From contig NZ_JACGWV010000001.1 in assembly GCF_014137995.1 (NCBI RefSeq), positions 1,612,001-1,676,000 of the forward strand: a stretch of DNA of 64,000 bases, in the 5' to 3' direction. Below are positions 33,792 through 41,719 of the stretch, in pieces; the stretch's first letter is position 1, and the number at the start of each line of letters is the position of its first letter. Below the pieces are notes generated by a model, which was not told where the DNA came from, did no database searches, and saw nothing but the letters and a program-made list of their open reading frames with translations. Source of the stretch: Promicromonospora sukumoe. Its GTDB lineage: Bacteria; Actinomycetota; Actinomycetes; Actinomycetales; Cellulomonadaceae. The translations under genes were made by a program, and so were the position numbers.

Positions 33792-35501
33792 TCAGCCCTT
33801 CTCGGGGTCCTTGAGACCGACGCCGACGTAGTCGATGCCGCCGGTCGCGGCGTTCGCCGACGAGTAGAGGCCGGTGACGTTCTCGCCGGGCAGCGACACC
33901 GTCTTGGCGACCATCAGCGGCACGACCGGGGCCAGCCCGACGATCTCCTCGTCGAGGTCGCCCCACTGCACGTTGGCGGCGTCGATGTCCGTCATCGCCT
34001 TGATCTCGTCGATCCGGGTGTTGACGTCCTCGTCGTTCAGCTGCGCGAGGTTCGAGTTGCCCTTCTCGTAGATGTTGCGGCCGTCGAACAGCGGCGGGAT
34101 GAACGTGGCGGCCGACGAGGCCCAGTCCGGGCACCAGCCGGTGATGGCGGCGTCGTGCTGCTGCGACGGGGTGCCGATGGTCTCGTAGTACGTGGCGGTG
34201 TCGATCAGGTTGAGCTCGACGGTGATGCCGATGCGCTCCAGCGCCTGCTGGACCGCCTCGCCCTGGGCCTGCATGGACTCCTGGGCGCGGATGTCGAGGG
34301 TCAGGGTGAAGCCGTCCGACAGGCCGGCCTCGTCGAGCAGTGCCTGCGCGGCCTCGACGTCGCCGGTGCCGTCCGCGGACGGGTACAGGTCGAAGTCCTT
34401 GTGGCCGGCGACGCTGCTCGGGAGGATCGTCGTGGAGGGCTCACCGAGCTGCGTGCCGCCGCTCGCGTTGACGATGGCGTTGCGGTCGATGGCGTAGCTG
34501 ATGGCCTGGCGCACGCGGACGTCGTCGAGCGGCTCCTTGGTGGTGTTCAGGCCCATGTACGTGGTGCAGATGCCCGGGAGCTGCAGGGTGCGGTCCTGGA
34601 GCTGCGGCGTCTGGAGGCGGGGGAGCGTGGCCGGCTGGACGGTGCCGGAGATCGCGTTGACGTCGGCCCCCTGCCCGGCGATGAGGCGCTCGTCGATGGT
34701 GGCCGGGTCGAGGCCGATCGTGAACTCCCAGCCGTCCGGCTTGGCGGCGCGCACCTCGTCGGTCGCGGCGTCCCAGTTCTCGTTGCGCTCGAGCTTGATG
34801 GTGCTGCCCGGCACGTACTCGGCCAGCTTGTACGGGCCCGAGGCGATGATCTCGTGGATGAACTCGTCGCCCTCGCCGCTGCCCTCGGGGAACGGGGTGG
34901 CGTTCACCTGGGAGAGCACGGCGTCGAACTCGGGGAACGGTTCCTTGAGGTGGAAGACGATCGTCTTCTCGTCCGGCGTCTCGACGGTGGGCAGGTCACC
35001 GGTCTTGTAGGGGCCCTCGTAGTCCTCGGGGGCGTCGATGACCTGCTTGAGGTACGGCGAGCCGATGCCGATCTCCGGGTCCCAGGCGCGGGAGATGCCG
35101 AACTTGACCTCCGCCGACGTGATCGGGTCGCCGTTGTCGAACTTCAGCCCGTCCTTGAGCGTGTAGGTCCAGGTCAGGCCGTCGTCGGACACCTCGCCGA
35201 GGCTCTCCGCGAGGTCGGGGACGATCTCGGTGGGGTTCTCCGCCGAGCCCGGCGCCGACGTGGTGAGCTGGCGGTAGACGAGGCGGTAGAAGTTGTTCAC
35301 GCCGCCGTCCCAGCCGCGCGCCGGGTCCAGGTAGGAGAAGTCGGCGTTCTGCAGCACCTGGACGGTGCCGCCCTCGGCCGGCTCGGCCTCGAACCCGCCG
35401 CCGCCCGAGGAGGAGGCGTCCTGGCTGCCGCCGCCGCACGCGGCGAGCGCGAGCGTCGCGGCGACCGCCACGGCTGCTGTCGTAATCCGATGGAGCTTCA
35501 C
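33792..35501 (-). CDS. Peptide-binding lipoprotein (family 5 extracellular solute-binding protein)
   Basis: 569 residues. Lipobox LALAACGGG gives Cys at about residue 22. The SBP_bac_5 signature region YTLKDGLKFDNGDPITSAEVKFGISRAWDP (recognisable by FDNGDPITSAEVKFG) is present near residue 130. It captures oligopeptides outside the cell for the permeases encoded just downstream. Start is GTG 35501 with AAGGG upstream. It is the first gene of an eight-gene operon ending in the arabinofuranosidase, and its promoter region is shared with a divergent GntR gene. Confidence 0.95.
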   Translation of the reverse strand: MKLHRITTAAVAVAATLALAACGGGSQDASSSGGGGFEAEPAEGGTVQVLQNADFSYLDPARGWDGGVNNFYRLVYRQLTTSAPGSAENPTEIVPDLAESLGEVSDDGLTWTYTLKDGLKFDNGDPITSAEVKFGISRAWDPEIGIGSPYLKQVIDAPEDYEGPYKTGDLPTVETPDEKTIVFHLKEPFPEFDAVLSQVNATPFPEGSGEGDEFIHEIIASGPYKLAEYVPGSTIKLERNENWDAATDEVRAAKPDGWEFTIGLDPATIDERLIAGQGADVNAISGTVQPATLPRLQTPQLQDRTLQLPGICTTYMGLNTTKEPLDDVRVRQAISYAIDRNAIVNASGGTQLGEPSTTILPSSVAGHKDFDLYPSADGTGDVEAAQALLDEAGLSDGFTLTLDIRAQESMQAQGEAVQQALERIGITVELNLIDTATYYETIGTPSQQHDAAITGWCPDWASSAATFIPPLFDGRNIYEKGNSNLAQLNDEDVNTRIDEIKAMTDIDAANVQWGDLDEEIVGLAPVVPLMVAKTVSLPGENVTGLYSSANAATGGIDYVGVGLKDPEKG

Positions 35502-35805
35502 GATGTGGCCCTTCGATCAGTGACGCGGGTGCGTCGGGTGGTCTACAGGTACGGCCCCGGCGCGGCCACGGTCGTCGTCGACGCGGCCAGCCTTCGATAT
35601 GTGATGCGTGATATGTTACTGAGACAGTACAGCGGTGTCGATGGGGTGATTGTAAACGTCGCGTTTCGGCGGGATGACGCCAGTTCTGACGGGCGAAAGC
35701 CCGGCGATCGAGCCCTCGCTCAGGTACCCTCTGGCGGCATTGACGACGGGTTTCCTGTCGTGTGTAATATTCTACTGTCGAAGCCTGGCACCCCTGGAGA
35801 GCATC
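35502..35805. promoter_or_regulatory. Divergent control region between the peptide operon and the GntR-hydroxyproline operon
   Basis: 304 bases without a gene. It is the AT-richest stretch in this part of the window. TACTG (35617-35621) and CAGTA (35625-35629) form a short inverted repeat just after directly repeated GATATGTGATG/GTGATATGTT sequences, and a GTAATATTCTAC segment occurs near 35764, close to the GntR start. These are candidate binding sites for the GntR protein encoded at 35806, which would then control both directions. Confidence 0.45.
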
Positions 35806-36486
35806 ATGAGCTCAGTTTCACCGACCCCGTCGGTCCGCCGTCTGGCACCCGTCGCGAGCCTGCGCGAGCAGGTCCACCGCGCGCTGGTGGCCGCGATCGT
35901 CGCCGGCGAGCTGGAGCCCGGCGAGCTGGTCTCCGTGCCCACGCTCGCCGCGCGCTTCGACGTGTCCGCGACCCCCGTGCGCGAGGCCGTGCTCGACCTG
36001 GAGCGGCGCGGGTTCCTGGAGGCCGTGCGCAACAAGGGCTTCCGCGTCACGCGCGTGAGCGACCAGACGCTGCGGCACGTCGCCGCCGTCCGGCTCGTGA
36101 TCGAGCCCGTCTGGATGGAACGGCTCGCCAAGTCGTTCCCCGTGGGGCAGCTCGGGGAGTTCCGGGCGCTCGCCGACGAGATCGTCGAGGGCGCGCGCAC
36201 CGGGGACCTGGTCGCGTACCTCCAGGCGGACCAGGCGTTCCACCTGCGGCTCATGGGCCTGCTCGGCAACCCGGTGGCCGGCGAGATCGTGGCCGACCTG
36301 CGCGACCGCGCGCGGCTGCTCGGGCTCTCGACGATGGTCGCCGCAGGCACGCTGGCCGCCTCCGCCCAGGAGCACCACGAGCTGCTCGACCTGCTCGCGG
36401 CCGGCGACGGCCCCGGCGCCAAGGCGCTGATGGAACGGCACATCGGGCACTCGCTGGGCACGTGGGCGGGGAAGCCGGAGGACTGA
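35806..36486 (+). CDS. GntR-family regulator (FadR/FCD subfamily) of the hydroxyproline locus
   Basis: 226 residues. Winged helix with SLREQVHRALVAAIVAGELEPG (key part LVAAIVAGELEPG) and SATPVREAVLDLERRGFLE, then a helical FCD domain with the acid/His positions in DQAFHLRLMG and QEHHELLDLL. ATG 35806 follows CTGGAGAGC. It heads the hydroxyproline operon, 103 bases from its first enzyme gene. GntR/FCD regulators commonly respond to small acids, so a hydroxyproline or pathway-intermediate ligand is inferred. Confidence 0.9.
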   Translation: MSSVSPTPSVRRLAPVASLREQVHRALVAAIVAGELEPGELVSVPTLAARFDVSATPVREAVLDLERRGFLEAVRNKGFRVTRVSDQTLRHVAAVRLVIEPVWMERLAKSFPVGQLGEFRALADEIVEGARTGDLVAYLQADQAFHLRLMGLLGNPVAGEIVADLRDRARLLGLSTMVAAGTLAASAQEHHELLDLLAAGDGPGAKALMERHIGHSLGTWAGKPED

Positions 36487-36588
36487 GCGGGACCGCTCGG
36501 GGTTTCCTGGCCGCGCGCCCGGGGCAGGCAGTGAGACAGACACAGGACTAGGCAGACACAGGACTACGCAGCGATGGAGGGGGTGGAC

Positions 36589-37848
36589 GTGGCGACGGAC
36601 GTCGTGATCGTGGGCGCCGGGATCGTGGGCGCCGCGTGCGCGCGCTCCCTGGCGCTCGCGGGCGCCTCGGTGGTGGTGCTCGACCGCGGGGCCGCGGTCG
36701 CCGGGACGAGCGCCCACGGCGAGGGCAACCTGCTGGTCTCGGACAAGGGTCCCGGGCCGGAGCTGGTGCTCGCCCAGGAGTCGCTGCGCCGCTGGACGGC
36801 GCTCGCCCAGGAGCTGGCCGACGAGCTCGGCCCCCGGTTCCCGTCGATCGAGCACGATGCCAAGGGCGGCCTGGTCGTGGTGTCGTCGGACGACGGCCTG
36901 GCCGGGCTGCGCGACTTCGCCGCGGGCCAGCGCGAGGCCGGCGTCGAGGCGGTCGAGGTGACCGCCGACCAGGCGCGCGCCCTGGAGTCGGATCTCGCGC
37001 CCGGCGTGCTGGGCGGGGTCCACTACCCGCAGGACGCCCAGGTGCAGCCGGTCGCCGCCGCCGAGGCGCTGCTCGCCTCCGCGCGCCGCGCCGGCGCCGT
37101 CGTCCGCACGGGCGTCGAGGTGACCGGGCCCCTGCTCGGCGCGGACGGCCGGCTGGCCGGCGTCACGACGACGCGGGGCGACGTCGCCGCCGGTGCCGTG
37201 CTGGTCGCGGCCGGGCCTTGGTCGGCGGACGTCGCCGAACGGCTCGGCTCGTGGGTCCCGGTGCGGCCGCGCCGCGGCGTCGTCCTCGTGACCACGCCCA
37301 TGCCGCAGCGCATCCACCACAAGGTGTACGACGGCGACTACTTCGCCGCCACCCAGTCCGCGGGCGCCGAGCTGCAGACGTCCGCCGTCATCGAGTCGAC
37401 GCGCGGCGGGACGGTGCTGATCGGGTCGAGCCGCGAGCAGGTCGGCTTCGACGAGCGGTTCCGCGCCGAGGTGCTCGCGCAGATGGCGCGCCGCGCCGTC
37501 GCGGTGTTCCCGTTCCTCGCCGAGACCAACGTGATGCGCTCCTACCTGGGCTTCCGGCCCTACATGCCCGACCACCTGCCCGTGATCGGCGCCGACCCGG
37601 CCCTGCCCGGGCTGTGGTTCGCGACCGGTCACGAGGGTGCCGGCGTCGGCCTGGCCCCGGCGACGGGCGACCTGATCGCGGCTGCGCTGCTGGGGACGGA
37701 ACCCGCCGTCGACCCGTCCCCGTACGCCGCGGACCGCCCCACGCTCCAGACCCTGCGCCCCACCCCCCACGTGTCAGACGTACAGGTCCCCCGGGGGACC
37801 TGGGGGTCTGACACGTCGGAGAGCGATCCCGAGGGAGCACGATCATGA
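36589..37848 (+). CDS. D-hydroxyproline dehydrogenase, FAD subunit (DAO family)
   Basis: About 419 residues. FAD-binding TDVVIVGAGIVGAACARSLALAGA at the N-terminus (key GAGIVG) and a C-terminal PLWFATGHEGAGVG-type FAD segment identify the D-amino-acid oxidase/dehydrogenase family. With the next two genes it matches the three-subunit dehydrogenase LhpB/E/F that oxidises cis-4-hydroxy-D-proline to pyrroline-4-hydroxy-2-carboxylate. I favour GTG 36589, preceded by GGAGGGGG, over ATG 36574. Residues about 394-409 are translated from a family-A palindrome. ATGA overlap with the 2Fe-2S gene. Confidence 0.88.
   Translation: MATDVVIVGAGIVGAACARSLALAGASVVVLDRGAAVAGTSAHGEGNLLVSDKGPGPELVLAQESLRRWTALAQELADELGPRFPSIEHDAKGGLVVVSSDDGLAGLRDFAAGQREAGVEAVEVTADQARALESDLAPGVLGGVHYPQDAQVQPVAAAEALLASARRAGAVVRTGVEVTGPLLGADGRLAGVTTTRGDVAAGAVLVAAGPWSADVAERLGSWVPVRPRRGVVLVTTPMPQRIHHKVYDGDYFAATQSAGAELQTSAVIESTRGGTVLIGSSREQVGFDERFRAEVLAQMARRAVAVFPFLAETNVMRSYLGFRPYMPDHLPVIGADPALPGLWFATGHEGAGVGLAPATGDLIAAALLGTEPAVDPSPYAADRPTLQTLRPTPHVSDVQVPRGTWGSDTSESDPEGARS
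37769..37816. repeat. Palindromic repeat, family A copy 5, in the 3' end of the FAD-subunit gene
   Basis: 24-base arms (37769-37792 and 37793-37816) with no loop. Three adjacent positions differ from a perfect match: the right arm reads TGGGGGTC where other copies have TGTACGTC. The element is translated and lies about 30 bases before the stop. Confidence 0.95.
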
Positions 37849-38240
37849 CGTCTCGCCGCATCCCGGCCGGCGCCGACCCGGTGCGGCCGGGCCCCGACCG
37901 GCCCCTGACGATCTGGGTCGACGGCGAGGCCGTCACCGGCACCGCCGGGCAGACCATCGCGGGCGTCCTGCTGGGCGCCGGCCGGCGCCAGTGGCGCACC
38001 ACGCACCAGGACGGCGCCCCGCGCGGAGTGTTCTGCGGCATCGGCGTGTGCTTCGACTGCGTGGTCGAGGTCAACGGCCTGCGCGACGTGCGGGCCTGCC
38101 TGCGCCGCGCGCAGGACGGCGACGTCGTGGTGCGGCAGGGCGGGCCCGTCGCCGTCGGCGAGCGTGCGGGCGAATCCGGCGGGACCGTCGCGCCCGCCGC
38201 GGGCCGTGACGGGCACGGCGAACCGGAGGTGACCCGATGA
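37845..38240 (+). CDS. D-hydroxyproline dehydrogenase, small [2Fe-2S] subunit
   Basis: 131 residues. A plant-type ferredoxin-like fold: PLTIWVDGEAVTGTAGQTIAGVLL with Cys cluster ligands in GVFCGIGVCFDCVVEVNG and a fourth Cys in VRACLRRAQ. The subunit transfers electrons between the flavin subunits. It overlaps both neighbours by four bases (ATGA), so the three subunits are co-translated. Confidence 0.9.
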   Translation: MTSRRIPAGADPVRPGPDRPLTIWVDGEAVTGTAGQTIAGVLLGAGRRQWRTTHQDGAPRGVFCGIGVCFDCVVEVNGLRDVRACLRRAQDGDVVVRQGGPVAVGERAGESGGTVAPAAGRDGHGEPEVTR

Positions 38241-39670
38241 CCGGGGCGAACACCAGGCATGTCGTCGTCGTGGGCGCCGGCCCTGCGGGCCTGGCCGCCG
38301 CGCGCTCCGCCGCCGACGCCGGGGCGCGCGTCACGCTGCTCGACGCCGCCGACGTGCTCGGCGGCCAGTACTGGCGACACCTCCCCGAGGTTCGGCCCGC
38401 CGGGCGCGAGCACCTGCTGCACCACAAGTGGGGCACGTACCGCGCGCTGGCCGACGCCCTGCGGGAACACCCGGCTGTCACGGTGCTCCCGAACGCCCAG
38501 GTGTGGTCGCTGGAGCGGCTCGACGACGGCGTCCGCCTGAACGTGCTCGTCGGGGAGCCCGACGCCGCCGGGCGCGAGGCCCGCACGTTCGAGCCCGACG
38601 CCCTCGTGCTCGCTACCGGCGCCCACGACCGGACCCTCCCGTTCCCCGGCTGGCAGCTCCCCGGGGTCTACTCCGCGGGGGCCGCACAGGCGCTGGCGAA
38701 GGGGGAGCGGGTCGCCGTCGGGCGCCGCGTCGTCGTCGCCGGGGCCGGACCCTTCCTGCTGCCCGTCGCGTCGTCGCTGCTGCGCACCGGCGCCGACGTC
38801 GTCGGCGTGCACGAGGCGAGCCGGCTCGGCCCCCTCGCGCGCGGCTGGCTGGACCGGCCCTGGGAGCTGGCCGGCGCCGCGGGCAAGTCCGGCGAGCTGG
38901 CCGGGTACGTCGGCGAGCTCGTGCGGCACCGCGTCCCCTGGCGCCCCGGCGAGGCCGTGGTCGCCGCGCACGGCGACGGCCAGGTCGAGGCAGTCACGGT
39001 CGCGCGGCTCGACGCGCGCTGGGCGCCGATCGCGGGCACCGAGCGCCAGGTCGAGGCCGACGCCGTCGCCGTGAGCCACGGCTTCACGCCGCGCCTGGAG
39101 CTGGCGATCGCCGCCGGGTGCGCGTTGGCACCGAGCCGGTTCGTCGTCGTCGACGACGCGCAGGCCACGTCCGTGCCGGGGGTGTGGGCCGCGGGCGAGA
39201 TCACCGGCATCGGCGGGGCCGACGCGGCCCTGGCCGAGGGCGCCGTCGCGGGCACGGCCGCGGCCGGGGGAGACCTCCGGTCCGGGGCCGCCCGCCGCGT
39301 GAGCCGCGCCCGGGACCGTGCCCGCGGCTTCGCCGCCCGGATCGAGGCCGCCCACGGCATCCGCGGCGGCTGGGTGCGCTGGCTGCGCGACGACACCGTC
39401 GTCTGCCGCTGCGAGGAGACCACCTACGGCCGCATCCGCGAGGTCGTCGACCTCACCGCCTCGCGCGAGACCCGTTCCGTGAAGCTCACCAGCCGCGCCG
39501 GCCTCGGCCCGTGCCAGGCACGCATGTGCGGCCGCACGCTCCAGGAGCTGCTGGACGACGACGGGACAGCCGCCGACCGCCGTCCGATCGTCGTGCCCGT
39601 CCGGCTCGGCGACCTCGCCGCCCCACCGACCTCACCTTCCCGCATAGCATCGCAACCACAGGAGACCTGA
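38237..39670 (+). CDS. D-hydroxyproline dehydrogenase, FAD/NAD-binding subunit with BFD-like [2Fe-2S] end
   Basis: 477 residues. N-terminal FAD motif GAGPAGLAAARSAADAGA, second dinucleotide motif VVVAGAGPFLLPVASSLL near residue 165, and a C-terminal BFD-like domain with VCRCEETTYGRIREVV and GLGPCQARMCG supplying four Cys. This is the alpha-subunit layout of the heterotrimeric D-hydroxyproline dehydrogenase. Its stop lies one base before the deaminase ATG, and AGGAGACC within its last codons is the deaminase ribosome site. Confidence 0.9.
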   Translation: MTGANTRHVVVVGAGPAGLAAARSAADAGARVTLLDAADVLGGQYWRHLPEVRPAGREHLLHHKWGTYRALADALREHPAVTVLPNAQVWSLERLDDGVRLNVLVGEPDAAGREARTFEPDALVLATGAHDRTLPFPGWQLPGVYSAGAAQALAKGERVAVGRRVVVAGAGPFLLPVASSLLRTGADVVGVHEASRLGPLARGWLDRPWELAGAAGKSGELAGYVGELVRHRVPWRPGEAVVAAHGDGQVEAVTVARLDARWAPIAGTERQVEADAVAVSHGFTPRLELAIAAGCALAPSRFVVVDDAQATSVPGVWAAGEITGIGGADAALAEGAVAGTAAAGGDLRSGAARRVSRARDRARGFAARIEAAHGIRGGWVRWLRDDTVVCRCEETTYGRIREVVDLTASRETRSVKLTSRAGLGPCQARMCGRTLQELLDDDGTAADRRPIVVPVRLGDLAAPPTSPSRIASQPQET

Positions 39671-39671
39671 C

Positions 39672-40598
39672 ATGAACCAGCGATTCGACCTCGGCGGCGT
39701 CATCGTCGCCACCACGCTCGCCTTCACGCCCGACGAGTCCGCGCCCGCCGGGCTGGCCGTCGACTACGAGAAGTTCGCCGCGCACTGCGAGTTCCTCATC
39801 GACAACGGCTGCCGCGGCGTCGGCCCGAACGGGTCGCTCGGCGAGTACTCCTCCCTGACCGACGACGAGCGCCGCAAGGTGATCCAGACCGCCGTCGCGG
39901 CCGTCGGCGGGCGCGGGCTCGTCGTGGCCGGCGTGCACGGCGTCGGCTCGCACCAGGCCAAGCACTGGGCCGAGCTCGCCGCCGAGGACGGCGCCGACGG
40001 CGTGCTGCTCCTGCCGCCGACGATCTACCGCGCCAACCGCTCCGAGGTGATCGCCCACTACGCCGCGGTCAACGAGGTCGGCCTGCCGATCATGATCTAC
40101 AACAACCCGATCGACACCAAGGTCGACCTGACGCCCAGCATCCTGGCCGAGCTGGCCCAGCTCGAGAACGTCGTGGCCGTCAAGGAGTTCTCGGGCGACG
40201 TGCGCCGGGTGCTGGAGATCAAGGAGCTCGCCCCGGAGCTCGACGTCATCGCGGGCGCCGACGACCTGCTCTTCGAGTCGCTCGTCGCGGGCGCCGTCGG
40301 CTGGTTCGCGGGCTACCCCAACGCGTTCCCGCGCGAGGCCGTCGAGATCTACACCCTGGTCACCGAGGGCAAGATCGACGAGGCGCGCGAGCTGTACCGC
40401 CACCTCGTGGCCGTGTTCCGCTGGGACTCGCGCACCGAGTTCGTGCAGGCCATCAAGCTCTCGATCGACATGGCCGGCCAGAGCTACGGCGGCCCCACCC
40501 GCCCGCCGCGCGGCCCGCTGTCCGCCGAGCACGAGGCGCAGGTGCGCAAGGACACAGAGGCGGCGCTCAGCTACATCGCCTCCCGCAGCCCCCGCTGA
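39672..40598 (+). CDS. Delta1-pyrroline-4-hydroxy-2-carboxylate deaminase (DHDPS family)
   Basis: 308 residues, class I aldolase fold of the DHDPS/NAL family. GPNGSLGEYSSLTDDER carboxylate loop, catalytic Tyr in IMIYNNP, and Schiff-base Lys at residue 171 in VVAVKEFSGD. In the hydroxyproline pathway this family member (HypD/LhpC) deaminates and dehydrates pyrroline-hydroxycarboxylate to 2-oxoglutarate semialdehyde. Ordinary dihydrodipicolinate synthase is unlikely because the gene lies between the hydroxyproline dehydrogenase and epimerase genes. The stop codon is part of the following palindrome. Confidence 0.9.
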   Translation: MNQRFDLGGVIVATTLAFTPDESAPAGLAVDYEKFAAHCEFLIDNGCRGVGPNGSLGEYSSLTDDERRKVIQTAVAAVGGRGLVVAGVHGVGSHQAKHWAELAAEDGADGVLLLPPTIYRANRSEVIAHYAAVNEVGLPIMIYNNPIDTKVDLTPSILAELAQLENVVAVKEFSGDVRRVLEIKELAPELDVIAGADDLLFESLVAGAVGWFAGYPNAFPREAVEIYTLVTEGKIDEARELYRHLVAVFRWDSRTEFVQAIKLSIDMAGQSYGGPTRPPRGPLSAEHEAQVRKDTEAALSYIASRSPR

Positions 40599-40656
40599 GT
40601 GCTGGCTATTTGCGCGGTCGAGAGGATTCGACTGCGCAAATGTCCAGCACTCAACG
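40593..40656. repeat. Palindromic repeat, family B copy 3, inside the hydroxyproline operon
   Basis: 29-base arms (40593-40621 and 40628-40656) with four mismatches and a six-base loop. The left arm contains the deaminase stop codon. It separates two genes of the same operon and lies upstream of the epimerase ribosome site. Confidence 0.93.
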
Positions 40657-40670
40657 AAGAAGGAGCAAGC

Positions 40671-41672
40671 ATGCGCAGCAGCAGGACCATCACCGCCGTC
40701 GACTCGCACACCGAGGGCATGCCCACGCGCGTCGTCACCGGCGGCGTCGGGCCCATCCCCGGCGCCACGATGAACGACAAGCGGCTCTACTTCATGGAGC
40801 ACCTGGACGAGCTGCGGCACTTCCTGATGGACGAGCCGCGGGGGCACGGTGCGATGAGCGGCGCCATCCTGCAGCCGTCCATGCGGCCGGACTGCGACTG
40901 GGGTGTCGTCTACATCGAGGTGTCGGGCTGCCTGCCCATGTGCGGCCACGGCACCATCGGCGTGGCCACGGTGCTCGTCGAGACAGGCATGGTGGACGTC
41001 GTCGAGCCGGTCACCGAGATTCGGCTCGACACGCCCGCCGGGCTCGTCGTCGCGAAGGTCGCCGTCAGCGACGGCCACGCCGACGCCGTGACCATCGAGA
41101 ACGTGCCCAGCTTCGTCACGGCCCTCGACCAGGAGGTCGAGGTGCCCGGCTACGGCACCGTGCCCTACTCGATGGCGTTCGGCGGCAACTTCTACGCCCT
41201 GGTCGACCTCGACGACCTCAAGCTGCCGTTCGACCGCGAGCGCCAGCAGGACCTGCTCGCCGCCGGGCTCGCGATCATGGACGCGATCAACGAGACCGCG
41301 AAGCCCGTGCATCCCGAGCTCGACGGCGTCGAGGGCTGCCACCACGTCGAGCTGATCGCCCCCGGCTCCGACGCCACGCTGTCCCGGCACGCGATGGCGA
41401 TCTACCCGGGCTGGTTCGACCGGTCGCCGTGCGGCACCGGCACGTCGGCCCGCATGGCGGAGCTCTGGGCCCGCGGCGAGCTCGCCCTGGACACCGACTT
41501 CGTCAACGAGTCGTTCATCGGCAGCCGGTTCGTGGGGCGCCTGGTGGGGGAGACGACGGTCGCGGGCCTGCCCGCCGTCCTGCCCACCATCACCGGGCGG
41601 GCCTGGGTGACCGGCACCGCCAACTACCTGCTCGACCCCAGCGACCCGTTCCCCACGGGCTTCGTGTTCTGA
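40671..41672 (+). CDS. 4-hydroxyproline 2-epimerase (proline racemase family)
   Basis: 333 residues. The two catalytic residues of epimerases are both Cys: C91 in PMCGHGTIG and C254 in SPCGTGTSA. A Cys/Cys pair marks true racemases or epimerases; a Thr replacement would instead indicate a dehydratase. Hydroxyproline pairing is supported by the dehydrogenase and deaminase genes upstream. It interconverts trans-4-hydroxy-L-proline and cis-4-hydroxy-D-proline. ATG 40671 follows AAGGAGCAAGC; the longer frame begins in the palindrome. Confidence 0.93.
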   Translation: MRSSRTITAVDSHTEGMPTRVVTGGVGPIPGATMNDKRLYFMEHLDELRHFLMDEPRGHGAMSGAILQPSMRPDCDWGVVYIEVSGCLPMCGHGTIGVATVLVETGMVDVVEPVTEIRLDTPAGLVVAKVAVSDGHADAVTIENVPSFVTALDQEVEVPGYGTVPYSMAFGGNFYALVDLDDLKLPFDRERQQDLLAAGLAIMDAINETAKPVHPELDGVEGCHHVELIAPGSDATLSRHAMAIYPGWFDRSPCGTGTSARMAELWARGELALDTDFVNESFIGSRFVGRLVGETTVAGLPAVLPTITGRAWVTGTANYLLDPSDPFPTGFVF

Positions 41673-41719
41673 CCTGCCTTTTGTCTTCGATCCTGCCTTT
41701 GCCTTCGATGAGGAGCCCC

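Noticed and set aside
33474..36551. A 1025-codon plus-strand frame across the solute-binding protein gene and its promoter.
   Set aside because: It runs against dppC and the binding-protein gene, has Arg/Val/Gly-rich composition with no motif, and extends into the GntR gene.
39672..40598. Annotation as lysine-pathway dihydrodipicolinate synthase.
   Set aside because: The fold is shared, but the gene lies between hydroxyproline dehydrogenase and epimerase genes with matching spacing and strand, so the pyrroline-hydroxycarboxylate deaminase is the better call.
40599..40670. Longer N-terminus for the hydroxyproline epimerase.
   Set aside because: The extra 24 codons are the palindrome; AAGGAG lies just before ATG 40671 and the family N-terminus begins there.
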